Positions 8,545-15,906 of a stretch of 64,000 nucleotides of DNA are shown here, one piece after another. The notes under the pieces are model-generated. The model saw only the letters and a program-made list of their open reading frames with translations. It was not told the DNA's origin and ran no database searches. The stretch spans positions 23,847 to 87,846 of the forward strand of contig CALWSS010000033.1 of assembly GCA_944384255.1 (NCBI GenBank), read 5' to 3'. Numbering within the stretch: the first letter of the stretch is position 1; each line of letters begins with the position of its first letter. Position numbers and translations under genes: made by a program. The DNA comes from an uncultured Clostridia bacterium (lineage in GTDB: Bacteria > Bacillota > Clostridia > Lachnospirales > Anaerotignaceae).

Positions 8545-9609
8545 ATTATAAAAAGAGTTCTTGAACTGGTTGAAAGTATTATATTTACTTTTATTATGTG
8601 CTTGTTTTTAAAGTTGATTTATAATGCAAATATAGAGAAAATAGGCGATTTTGTGCCGTCATATTCTTATATTATAGCAGGCATTGTGCTGGGAATAATT
8701 TTCTTTTTTATATTTGCTCATATTATTAGTAATGCCATTATGAACATGATGGACAAGACTGCTTCAAAACTGAGCAAAATGAGCCTTAAAGAGCTTTTAA
8801 CCAGTGTTTTTGGTATAATAGTCGGCTTAGTAATAGCCAATCTTCTTGGAATACCGGCCAGTAAGTACGGATTTATAGGTTCATGTATTATTATTATTTT
8901 AAATATTGTATTCGGTGTTCTGGGATACAGAGTTGCAAGGAGCAAAAAAGACGAGATAGGCGGTTTTAGCTCTATATTGGAAAATACTCGAAGCATAAAT
9001 AAAAACATAACTTACGGAAAGCCTAAAATACTTGACACAAGCGTTATTATAGACGGACGTATACTTGATTTGCTTAAGACAGGCTTTATTGAGGGAAAAA
9101 TAATTATTCCGAATTTTGTTCTGGAGGAGCTCAGGCATATAGCCGATTCGTCGGATTCTCTTAAAAGAAACAGAGGCCGAAGGGGTCTTGATATACTTAA
9201 CGAAATACAAAAACAGCTTGCTGTAAGCGTTGAAATTGTTGACTTTAATATTAAAGAACCTATGGAAGTTGACTCCAAACTTCTTAAAATGGCAGAAAAG
9301 CTGGATGCTTTTGTTGTTACTAACGATTTTAACCTTAATAAGGTTGCAGAGTTTCAGGGAGTTAAAGTACTTAACATAAACGAGCTTTCAAACGCTATTA
9401 AACCTGTTGTTCTTCCGGGAGAAGAAATGAAGGTAACAATTATTAAAAGCGGTAAAGAGTACGGTCAGGGTATTGCATATCTTAACGACGGAACAATGAT
9501 TGTTATTGACGGCGGAAACAAGTTTATTGGTGAAACTATAGATGTTGTTGTAACAAGTGTGCTTCAAACGGCTGCCGGAAGAATGATATTTGGCAAGAAA
9601 AAGGATTAA
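8545..9609 (+). CDS. PIN-TRAM domain membrane protein (YacL family), apparent ATT start
   Basis: Four N-terminal membrane helices are followed by a PIN ribonuclease-like domain (ILDTSVIIDGRILDLL, the ELRHIAD segment, then VVTNDFNLNKVA) and a C-terminal TRAM RNA-binding domain (PGEEMKVTIIKSGKE to the end). This is the YacL architecture of Firmicutes, found before ispD as in Bacillus; its target RNA is not established. The PIN acidic residues are present. The start is unusual: AGGGGGT (8533-8539) is the only ribosome site, an in-frame TAG closes the frame at 8539-8541, and the codon 6 nt after the GGGGG run is ATT (8545), giving a normal YacL opening (M)IKRVLELVE. The first ATG (8596) has no ribosome site and would cut into the first helix. 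Confidence 0.85.
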   Translation: MIKRVLELVESIIFTFIMCLFLKLIYNANIEKIGDFVPSYSYIIAGIVLGIIFFFIFAHIISNAIMNMMDKTASKLSKMSLKELLTSVFGIIVGLVIANLLGIPASKYGFIGSCIIIILNIVFGVLGYRVARSKKDEIGGFSSILENTRSINKNITYGKPKILDTSVIIDGRILDLLKTGFIEGKIIIPNFVLEELRHIADSSDSLKRNRGRRGLDILNEIQKQLAVSVEIVDFNIKEPMEVDSKLLKMAEKLDAFVVTNDFNLNKVAEFQGVKVLNINELSNAIKPVVLPGEEMKVTIIKSGKEYGQGIAYLNDGTMIVIDGGNKFIGETIDVVVTSVLQTAAGRMIFGKKKD

Positions 9610-9662
9610 AAATTATATGTCTGTGCCTTTTTGGCATGGACATGTTTTTTATGGAGGTAAAA

Positions 9663-10355
9663 ATGGTAAACTGCGCTTGTCTTATTATGGCGGCCGGCAA
9701 AGGCTCACGTATGAAAAGTGATGTAAAAAAACAGTTTTTAAAACTTAATGATGTGCCTATACTGGCTCTTACAATAAGTAAATTTGATTTATGTGACAAA
9801 GTTGATATGATAGTTGTTGTTGCACCTAAAGATGATATTAAAACTTGTTCTGATTTATGCAAAGAGCATTGCAAAAAAACTGCTTACAGTGTTATAGAAG
9901 GCGGAAAAGAACGATATAATTCGGTTTATAACGGCATAAAGTTCCTTGAAAATAAATGCCGCTATGTTATGATTCAAGACGGAGTAAGACCTTTTGTTAC
10001 AGAAGAAATAATAACTAAAACTTTAACTGAAGCTGAAAAATACGGTGCCTGTATTCCGGTTGTAGAAGTTAAAGACACAATAAAAGAAGTAGACTCAAAT
10101 GGTATTGTAGTTAAAACTCTTAAAAGAAGTTCATTACGTGCCGTTCAGACACCACAAACATTTAAGTATGACTTAATTAAAAATGCTTATGAAAACCTTC
10201 CTTCAGATGCCGATGTAACAGATGATGCATCGGTTATTGAAATAAGCGGAGGAAAAGTAAAAGCAGTTGAAGGCAGTTATGACAACATTAAAATTACAAC
10301 TGTTGAAGATTTGAAGTCAGGTTTGGCTATACTAAATAAAGGAGAAAACAAATGA
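9663..10355 (+). CDS. ispD: 2-C-methyl-D-erythritol 4-phosphate cytidylyltransferase
   Basis: IspD joins CTP to methylerythritol phosphate, the third step of the non-mevalonate isoprenoid pathway. The nucleotide-binding loop MAAGKGSRMKSDVKKQF is at the N-terminus, followed by DGVRPF, RAVQTPQTF and TDDASVIE, all family signatures. The ATG at 9663 is chosen because GGAGG (9653-9657) sits 5 nt before it; an earlier in-frame ATG at 9636 has none. The product of 230 residues has the usual length. It overlaps rnhA by 4 nt (ATGA). ispF, often the next gene, is not here. Confidence 0.95.
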   Translation: MVNCACLIMAAGKGSRMKSDVKKQFLKLNDVPILALTISKFDLCDKVDMIVVVAPKDDIKTCSDLCKEHCKKTAYSVIEGGKERYNSVYNGIKFLENKCRYVMIQDGVRPFVTEEIITKTLTEAEKYGACIPVVEVKDTIKEVDSNGIVVKTLKRSSLRAVQTPQTFKYDLIKNAYENLPSDADVTDDASVIEISGGKVKAVEGSYDNIKITTVEDLKSGLAILNKGENK

Positions 10356-10816
10356 AATCAGTTGATGTTTACACTGACGGAGCATGCTCTGGAAATCCCG
10401 GCAAAGGCGGCTATGGTGCAGTTCTCATATACAAAGGTGTCAGAAAAGAGCTTTCTGCCGGCTTTGAAAAGACAACTAACAACCGTATGGAAGTACTGGC
10501 TGTTATTGAAGCGCTATCGGCTTTAAAAGAACCATGTGAAGTAACTCTTTACAGCGACTCAAAATATGTTGTAGATGCCATTAACAAAGGCTGGATGGAA
10601 AAATGGGAGAAAAATAACTGGATGAGAACAAAAACAGAAAAGGCCTCCAACAGTGACTTATGGATTAGGCTTTCTGCTTTATTAAAAAAACACAGTGTAA
10701 AGTTTGTCTGGGTTAAAGGCCATAATGACAATTTGGAAAATGAAAGATGTGATGAATTAGCCAGAAATGCCATTGTGTGTCAAAATTTGTTGAAAGACGA
10801 ACAATATGGTTGTTGA
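10352..10816 (+). CDS. rnhA: Ribonuclease HI
   Basis: A 154-residue RNase HI that cleaves the RNA strand of RNA-DNA hybrids (R-loops, primers). The four catalytic acids are in place: Asp9 (YTDGACSGNPG), Glu47 (NNRMEVLA), Asp69 (SDSKYVV) and Asp134 (NERCDELA), with the VKGHNDN segment near the last. The basic protrusion WMEKWEKNNWMR is also present, as in the E. coli-type enzyme. It starts inside the ispD stop, so the two are coupled. No terminator separates it from the csp gene, but that gene has its own strong promoter. Confidence 0.95.
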   Translation: MKSVDVYTDGACSGNPGKGGYGAVLIYKGVRKELSAGFEKTTNNRMEVLAVIEALSALKEPCEVTLYSDSKYVVDAINKGWMEKWEKNNWMRTKTEKASNSDLWIRLSALLKKHSVKFVWVKGHNDNLENERCDELARNAIVCQNLLKDEQYGC

Positions 10817-10853
10817 ATGTAACCAAAAAAAATCTTAAAAATGAAATAAACTG

Positions 10854-10882
10854 TTGACACTCTTTGGAAATTGTGCTATTCT
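10854..10882 (+). promoter_or_regulatory. Strong sigma-A promoter of csp
   Basis: TTGACA (10854-10859), 17 nt, TATTCT (10877-10882) with an extended TGC before the -10. The leader is about 43 nt, shorter than classical cold-shock leaders. Confidence 0.8.
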
Positions 10883-10931
10883 TTTAACTGTTCCAATTAA
10901 TATTTTGCTTTAAAAGTAGGAGGATTTTTAA

Positions 10932-11132
10932 ATGAAAAAAGGTACAGTAAAGTGGTTTAACGCAGAAAAAGGTTTCGGATTCATTTCTGTTGAAGGCGAA
11001 GACGATGTATTTGTACACTTCTCAGCTATCCAGGCTGACGGTTACAAAACACTTGAAGAAGGCCAGCAGGTAGAATTCGAAGTTGTTCAGGGCGCTAAAG
11101 GACCACAGGCTGCTAATGTAACACGCATATAA
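10932..11132 (+). CDS. csp: Cold-shock protein (CSD family)
   Basis: A 66-residue single cold-shock domain, a five-stranded OB-fold that binds single-stranded RNA and DNA. The RNP motifs KGFGFISV and DVFVHFSAI are intact, and the protein begins [15 protein letters not shown] as usual. AGGAGG lies 8 nt before the ATG. Strong promoter, optimal ribosome site and its own terminator suggest abundant expression, probably constitutive; I do not see the long structured leader of E. coli cspA. Codon choice is more uniform than in neighbours, fitting high expression. Confidence 0.95.
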   Translation: MKKGTVKWFNAEKGFGFISVEGEDDVFVHFSAIQADGYKTLEEGQQVEFEVVQGAKGPQAANVTRI

Positions 11133-11200
11133 TCCATTTGAAATATAGTCAACTGTACAATTTTGGCATTTGATATATAGATAACAGGTTATACAAAACG

Positions 11201-11232
11201 GCTTTCCCATATTTTGGGAAGGCTTTTTTTTT
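11201..11232 (+). terminator. Terminator of csp
   Basis: A 9-bp stem, GCTTTCCCA (11201-11209) with TGGGAAGGC (11215-11223) including one G-U, loop of 5, followed by nine T. Confidence 0.9.
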
Positions 11233-11359
11233 AATTTTGCATTAATAAAAATGATTTTTATTGTAAAAAATAAACAAAAATACCGACTTTATTGGGTTTA
11301 AAAACACAAATGATTTTTAAGTTTATTTGGCATTATTTTCAATTTTTTGCGAAAAAAAT

Positions 11360-11388
11360 TTGATAATATTTTTGCCGTATGGTAAAAT
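11360..11388 (+). promoter_or_regulatory. Candidate sigma-A promoter of typA
   Basis: TTGATA (11360-11365), 17 nt, TAAAAT (11383-11388). Transcription would begin near 11395, which supports the typA start at 11440 rather than any upstream start. Confidence 0.55.
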
Positions 11389-11439
11389 ACTTTGGTTAGT
11401 GATTATAGATATAATAGTTTTATGTTGGGAGTAATTTTA

Positions 11440-13287
11440 ATGAGAACAAAAAGAGAAGACATACGTAATGTAGCCATTATTGCCCATGTAGACCACGGCA
11501 AGACTACCCTTGTAGACGTACTTTTAAAACAAAGCGGTACATTCCGCTCAAACCAAGTTGTTCAGGATAGAGTTATGGACTCTGGCGATATAGAAAGAGA
11601 AAGAGGCATAACTATACTTTCAAAAAACACATCTGTGCATTATAACGGATGTAAAATTAATATTGTAGATACACCGGGCCATGCTGATTTCGGAGGAGAA
11701 GTAGAGCGTGTGCTTAAAATGGTTAACGGTGTTGTTTTGGTTGTTGATGCATTTGAAGGCCCAATGCCTCAGACAAGATTTGTATTAAGAAAAGCTCTTG
11801 AGCTTGACCTGCCTGTTGTTGTTTGTGTAAATAAAATGGACAGGCCTGAAGCAAGATGCAAGGAAGTTGTTGACGAGGTTCTTGAACTGTTTATGGAGCT
11901 TGACGCCAGTGATGAACAGCTTGATTCACCTTTTGTTTTTGCTTCTGCAAGAAACGGTGTTGCAACACTTGACCCGGATGTACCGGGAACAGACATGAAG
12001 TGTCTTTTTGAAACAATTATTAATCATATTCCTGCACCGGAAGGTGATGCAGAGGCTCCGCTTCAGTCTTTAATTACTACTATTGACTACAGTGAATATG
12101 TAGGCAGAATAGGTATAGGAAAAATTGAAAACGGTACAATCCATGTAAATGATGAATGTACTATTGTTAATATTCATAACCCAGAAAAGAATCAGAAAGT
12201 TAAAATCAGCAAACTTTATGTATACGAAGGCCTCGAAAGAGTAGAAGTTAAAGAAGCTTCTTTTGGTTCCATTGTAGCAATTTCAGGTATTTCAGATATA
12301 CACATTGGAGATACAATATGTGCTGTAGACTATCCGGATCCATTGCCTTTTGTTAAAATTTCCGAGCCTACAATTTCAATGACTTTTTCTGTTAACGACA
12401 GCCCGTTTGCCGGAACAGAAGGCAAATTTGTAACAAGCAGACATTTAAGAGACAGACTTTACAAAGAGCTTAACACAGATGTAAGCTTAAGAGTAGAAGA
12501 TACTGAAACTACAGAAGCTTTTAAAGTTTCTGGCCGTGGAGAGCTTCATCTTTCAATACTTATAGAAACAATGCGTCGTGAAGGCTTTGAGTTCCAAGTA
12601 GCTAAGCCTCAGGTGCTTTTTAAAGAGATTAACGGTGAAAAATGTGAGCCTATGGAGAAGGTTTACATCGACGTACCGGAGGAATTTGTTGGTTCCGTCA
12701 TTGAAAAGCTTGGCTCACGTAAAGGCGAAATGACAGACATGTATCCTTCAAAAGGCGGATATACAAGACTTGTATTCTCTATACCTGCAAGAGGTCTTAT
12801 TGGATATAAAAACGAATTCCTTACAGACACAAAAGGAAACGGTATTTTAAACTCTGTATTTTCTGATTATGAGCCATATAAAGGCGAAATAGCAAAACGT
12901 TCACAAGGTTCTCTTATTGCTTTTGAAAGCGGTGATGCTGTTGCTTACGGTCTTTTCAATGCTCAGGACAGAGGAAGCTTGTTTATTGGTGCCGGAGTTA
13001 AGGTTTATGCCGGTATGATAGTAGGCAAGAACTCAAGAGCTGATGATATGGAAGTAAACGTATGCAAAAAGAAACAGCTTACAAACATGCGTACTTCAGC
13101 TTCCGATGAGGCTTTAAAGCTTGTTCCGCCTATTGAAATGAGCCTTGAGCAGTGTCTTGAATTTATAGCTGATGATGAGCTTGTAGAAGTTACTCCTAAG
13201 AGCCTTAGAATGAGGAAAAAGATACTTGATTCCCAGCAGAGAAAAAAAGCAAGAAATCGTGCTCAGCAGGCTGAAAACAACGATTGA
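11440..13287 (+). CDS. typA: Ribosome-associated GTPase TypA/BipA
   Basis: A 615-residue translational GTPase of the EF-G/LepA group, acting on ribosomes and in 50S assembly at low temperature. G motifs are [16 protein letters not shown] and [12 protein letters not shown]-like domains III and V and the BipA-specific C-terminal domain ([25 protein letters not shown]) follow. The ATG at 11440 has GGGAG 9 nt upstream and gives [14 protein letters not shown], the normal opening. The spoVB-like gene follows after 46 nt with no terminator, so the two are likely cotranscribed. Confidence 0.96.
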   Translation: MRTKREDIRNVAIIAHVDHGKTTLVDVLLKQSGTFRSNQVVQDRVMDSGDIERERGITILSKNTSVHYNGCKINIVDTPGHADFGGEVERVLKMVNGVVLVVDAFEGPMPQTRFVLRKALELDLPVVVCVNKMDRPEARCKEVVDEVLELFMELDASDEQLDSPFVFASARNGVATLDPDVPGTDMKCLFETIINHIPAPEGDAEAPLQSLITTIDYSEYVGRIGIGKIENGTIHVNDECTIVNIHNPEKNQKVKISKLYVYEGLERVEVKEASFGSIVAISGISDIHIGDTICAVDYPDPLPFVKISEPTISMTFSVNDSPFAGTEGKFVTSRHLRDRLYKELNTDVSLRVEDTETTEAFKVSGRGELHLSILIETMRREGFEFQVAKPQVLFKEINGEKCEPMEKVYIDVPEEFVGSVIEKLGSRKGEMTDMYPSKGGYTRLVFSIPARGLIGYKNEFLTDTKGNGILNSVFSDYEPYKGEIAKRSQGSLIAFESGDAVAYGLFNAQDRGSLFIGAGVKVYAGMIVGKNSRADDMEVNVCKKKQLTNMRTSASDEALKLVPPIEMSLEQCLEFIADDELVEVTPKSLRMRKKILDSQQRKKARNRAQQAENND

Positions 13288-13333
13288 TATTTTGAATAAT
13301 TAAAGTTTATGTTAGTACGGATGTAGGTGTGCC

Positions 13334-14944
13334 ATGGAAAAGAAAAAAGGCGGCTCTTTTATAAAACAGGCGGCTATACTTGCGGCAGCCAGTATGATAG
13401 TGAGGTTTATAGGCTTTCTTTACAGAGTGCCTATGACTGCCATTATAGGTGACAGTGGAAATGCTATATATTCAGCCGGATACCAAGTGTATAATTTTCT
13501 GCTTATACTTTCTTCAGCAGGACTTCCGGCAGCCATAGGTAAAATGGTTTCCGAAAGACTGGCTTTAAAGCAGTACAGAAATGCACATAGGGTTTTTAAA
13601 GTTTCTCTTGCTTTTTCGTCGGCTATGGGTCTGTTTTTTATGGTGCTTTTAATGCTGTTTGCCGAGCCTATAGCTGTTAATATTTGTAAAATACCCGGTG
13701 CCTACTATACACTTTTAACACTGGCTCCAACTATATTTATAGTTGGCATAATGTCTGTTTTAAGGGGCTATTTTCAAGGCATGAATAATATGGTCCCAAC
13801 GGCATTTTCACAGATAGTAGAGCAGATTTTTAATGCTGTATTCAGTGTTTTACTGGCTTATATATTTATTAAACAGTCAGTTGCTTTAAGTGCCGCAGGC
13901 GGTACAGCAGGAACAGGAATAGGCGCTTTTGCCGGTTTAATTGTTATGCTTTTTGTATATTGGCTTAATTCAAAGAGTATAAATAAACGCAACAGAAGGC
14001 CTGTAGTAGGCTATGAAATTGAATCTACATCGACAATATTGAAAATACTGCTTTCAACGGCAGTACCTATTATAATCGGAACAGCTATATACAGCATAAC
14101 TAATCTTGTGGATATGTCCATGGTTATGTCTCGTCTTTTGGAATCGGGAGCATTTACAAATGAAGAAGCTGAGGTTTTATACGGCCAGCTTCAAGGAAAA
14201 TATGTTGTCCTTACAACTTTGCCTGTTGCTATTTCAACATCTATAGCAACTGCGGCTGTACCTAATATAGCAGCATCTATGGCTCTTAAAGACAAGGTAT
14301 CAGTTGAACGTAAAATAAATACAGCGATTAAAATTTCTATGATAATATCAGTGCCGGCTGCTATAGGAATGGCTGTTTTGGCAGACCAGATACTGCTTAT
14401 GCTTTTCCCAACTGTACCGGAAGGCGGAAGTCTTTTAAGAATAGGCTCAATTTCAATTATTTTCTTGGCCTTATCTCAGATAGTAACAGGTACTTTGCAG
14501 GGTATAGGCAAGGTCCGTATACCGGCAATAAATGCTTTTTGGGGAGCTGTAACTAAAATATTCTTTAACTATATACTTATTGTTATACCGGCTATAAATG
14601 TTAAAGGTGCAGTTATTTCAACAATAGCTTGTTATGCTGTTGCATCATCACTTAACCTTTTGGCACTTAAAAGGATAACACGTATGCGTCTTAAACTTAC
14701 AGACCTTTTGTTTAAACCTATTTTTGCTTCTTTAATAATGGGTGCTGTTTGTTATGGAGCATATAAGGGTTTGTTTATGGTGCTTCCTAATAATACAATA
14801 ATTACTTTGGTATCAATTTTAATAAGCGTTATAGTATATTTCTTTGTAATGCTGTTTATTAAAGGCATACTGAAAGAAGATATTTATATGCTGCCGGGAG
14901 GAAGAAAACTGGCATCTATTTGTGAAAAGCTTTCACTTTTATAA
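13334..14944 (+). CDS. SpoVB/MurJ-type polysaccharide flippase
   Basis: A 536-residue polytopic protein of the MOP flippase superfamily (Polysacc_synt). The opening GGSFIKQAAILAAASMIVRFIG and the GDSGNAIYSAGYQVYN segment match the SpoVB/YtgP branch of Firmicutes, whose members move lipid-linked envelope precursors across the membrane; SpoVB is needed for spore cortex, while YtgP (Amj/MurJ functional group) acts in vegetative lipid II flipping. Sequence alone does not decide between these. About 14 hydrophobic segments are apparent. A terminator follows immediately. Confidence 0.85.
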   Translation: MEKKKGGSFIKQAAILAAASMIVRFIGFLYRVPMTAIIGDSGNAIYSAGYQVYNFLLILSSAGLPAAIGKMVSERLALKQYRNAHRVFKVSLAFSSAMGLFFMVLLMLFAEPIAVNICKIPGAYYTLLTLAPTIFIVGIMSVLRGYFQGMNNMVPTAFSQIVEQIFNAVFSVLLAYIFIKQSVALSAAGGTAGTGIGAFAGLIVMLFVYWLNSKSINKRNRRPVVGYEIESTSTILKILLSTAVPIIIGTAIYSITNLVDMSMVMSRLLESGAFTNEEAEVLYGQLQGKYVVLTTLPVAISTSIATAAVPNIAASMALKDKVSVERKINTAIKISMIISVPAAIGMAVLADQILLMLFPTVPEGGSLLRIGSISIIFLALSQIVTGTLQGIGKVRIPAINAFWGAVTKIFFNYILIVIPAINVKGAVISTIACYAVASSLNLLALKRITRMRLKLTDLLFKPIFASLIMGAVCYGAYKGLFMVLPNNTIITLVSILISVIVYFFVMLFIKGILKEDIYMLPGGRKLASICEKLSLL

Positions 14945-14954
14945 TTAAAAATAA

Positions 14955-14996
14955 AAACACTTCTGTAACTAAAGAGATGCAGAAGTGTTTCTTTAT
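14955..14996 (+). terminator. Terminator after spoVB-like gene
   Basis: An 11-bp perfect stem, 14955-14965 with 14980-14990 (arms AAACACTTCTG / CAGAAGTGTTT), followed by CTTTATTTAT. Confidence 0.8.
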
Positions 14997-15020
14997 TTAT
15001 ATAAAGCTTATGGCATAATA

Positions 15021-15051
15021 TGAATAATTGCATTATTCTTTGTCCATAATA
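15021..15051 (+). promoter_or_regulatory. Sigma-G-type (forespore) promoter of BofC-like gene
   Basis: TGAATA (15021-15026), 18 nt, CATAATA (15045-15051), close to the Bacillus sigma-G consensus (-35 TGAATA-like, -10 CATAMTA). Transcription would start near 15058, leaving a leader of only about 14 nt with GGGGA at its 5' end. Confidence 0.55.
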
Positions 15052-15071
15052 TCCCTGAAAGGGGATATATT

Positions 15072-15653
15072 ATGAACCGAAATAAATTAATAATTATCAG
15101 TGTAACGGCTGTTTTATGTGTTGTGTGTGGTATTGCAGGATATTATGCTGCTTTAAGCCGTGTTAGGGATAATTATTCTTCATTATCTGATAATAATACA
15201 GCAAAAGAAGATAATATTAATAATGAAGATGCCGCTGTTTTGGCATCTGATAATAAAATTAATCCATCTACAAAAATGGTGTATCAATATTATTATGCAG
15301 ATGAGGGCTCAACTAAAGTTACGGAAGATGAGCCGCCATATTTTATGCTTGGTTTAACTCTGGATGACATGGTTAAATATTACACAAATTGGGATATAAT
15401 ATCTTTTTCACCCCAGGAAGTTGTAATGCGTAAAACTGTATATGGCAAGGATTCACAAAAATATATAGTTTGTGAAAAAGACGGGTATATCACAGTTTAC
15501 TATGAGGAAAACGGTGTAAAGGGTGCAATTAAGGAGATTACAACTATCGATACAAATGGTTTAAGCGATATTGAAAAAGAACGTTTAAAAAAAGGTTTCT
15601 CAGTAGTTGGAGACTATAGCCTCAATAGGGTTTTAGAAAATTACAGCAGCTAA
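15072..15653 (+). CDS. BofC-like membrane-anchored protein
   Basis: A 193-residue protein with an N-terminal signal-anchor (residues about 5-28), a low-complexity Asp/Asn linker and a C-terminal region resembling the BofC C-terminal domain: LGLTLDDMVKYY, WDIISFSPQEVVM, then a CEKDGYITVYYEEN strand pair and the final ERLKKGFSVVGDYSLNRVLE. In Bacillus, BofC is secreted from the forespore and restrains the SpoIVB protease that triggers sigma-K activation. The domain call is by eye. Support for a sporulation role comes from the sigma-G-type promoter directly upstream. It is alone in its transcription unit. The start has GAAAGGGGA 6 nt upstream. Confidence 0.65.
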   Translation: MNRNKLIIISVTAVLCVVCGIAGYYAALSRVRDNYSSLSDNNTAKEDNINNEDAAVLASDNKINPSTKMVYQYYYADEGSTKVTEDEPPYFMLGLTLDDMVKYYTNWDIISFSPQEVVMRKTVYGKDSQKYIVCEKDGYITVYYEENGVKGAIKEITTIDTNGLSDIEKERLKKGFSVVGDYSLNRVLENYSS

Positions 15654-15672
15654 AAATATTTTTAAATAGTTA

Positions 15673-15701
15673 TAGACAAAAAATTAACATTGTGGTATTA
15701 T
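15673..15701 (+). promoter_or_regulatory. Promoter of candidate small RNA
   Basis: TAGACA (15673-15678), 17 nt, TATTAT (15696-15701). An alternative TATAAT at 15699-15704 would need a 20-nt spacer. Transcription would begin about 15708. Confidence 0.5.
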
Positions 15702-15708
15702 AATATAC

Positions 15709-15804
15709 GTGGAGATTCCCAAATATTAAGCAGTTACACTGCAATCCCACTTTGAAATACCTTCTCTTTGTGAAAAAGGCAGTCCTATATGGACTGTCTT
15801 TTTC
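15709..15804 (+). ncRNA. Candidate small structured RNA (about 96 nt)
   Basis: A stretch without an open reading frame between the BofC-like and amylase genes has its own promoter and terminator. The first base-paired element starts exactly where transcription should: GTGG-a-GATT (15709-15717) pairs with AATCCCAC (15743-15750) with one bulged A, enclosing a hairpin GCAGT-TAC-ACTGC (15730-15742). A pyrimidine-rich single strand (ACCTTCTCTTTG, 15759-15770) follows, then a 14-bp terminator stem (15772-15785 with 15791-15804, loop TATAT). The internal loop holds UUCCC. The amylase gene has its own promoter at 15856, so this is not simply its leader. I do not recognise the family; it is too short for 6S RNA and lacks the SRP RNA signature. 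Confidence 0.5.
15772..15804 (+). terminator. Terminator of candidate small RNA
   Basis: GAAAAAGGCAGTCC (15772-15785) pairs with GGACTGTCTTTTTC (15791-15804), 14 bp with one G-U; the T5 run is the 3' base of the stem. Confidence 0.75.
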
Positions 15805-15855
15805 ACATATAAAATATCTGTATAAGCTTTAGCGGATTTAAGCCTGTTTGTTTTG

Positions 15856-15884
15856 TTGACAAAATATTTTTTTTAAAATAATAT
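15856..15884 (+). promoter_or_regulatory. Sigma-A promoter of the GH13 amylase gene
   Basis: TTGACA (15856-15861), 17 nt, TAATAT (15879-15884). The leader is very short (about 15 nt). Confidence 0.6.
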
Positions 15885-15906
15885 ACTCTATGCGGGAGTG
15901 GTGAAT

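Noticed and set aside
15709-15804. Identity as 6S RNA or SRP RNA
   Set aside because: Too short for 6S and without its long central bubble; the GGAAG/GNAR SRP loop motifs are missing.
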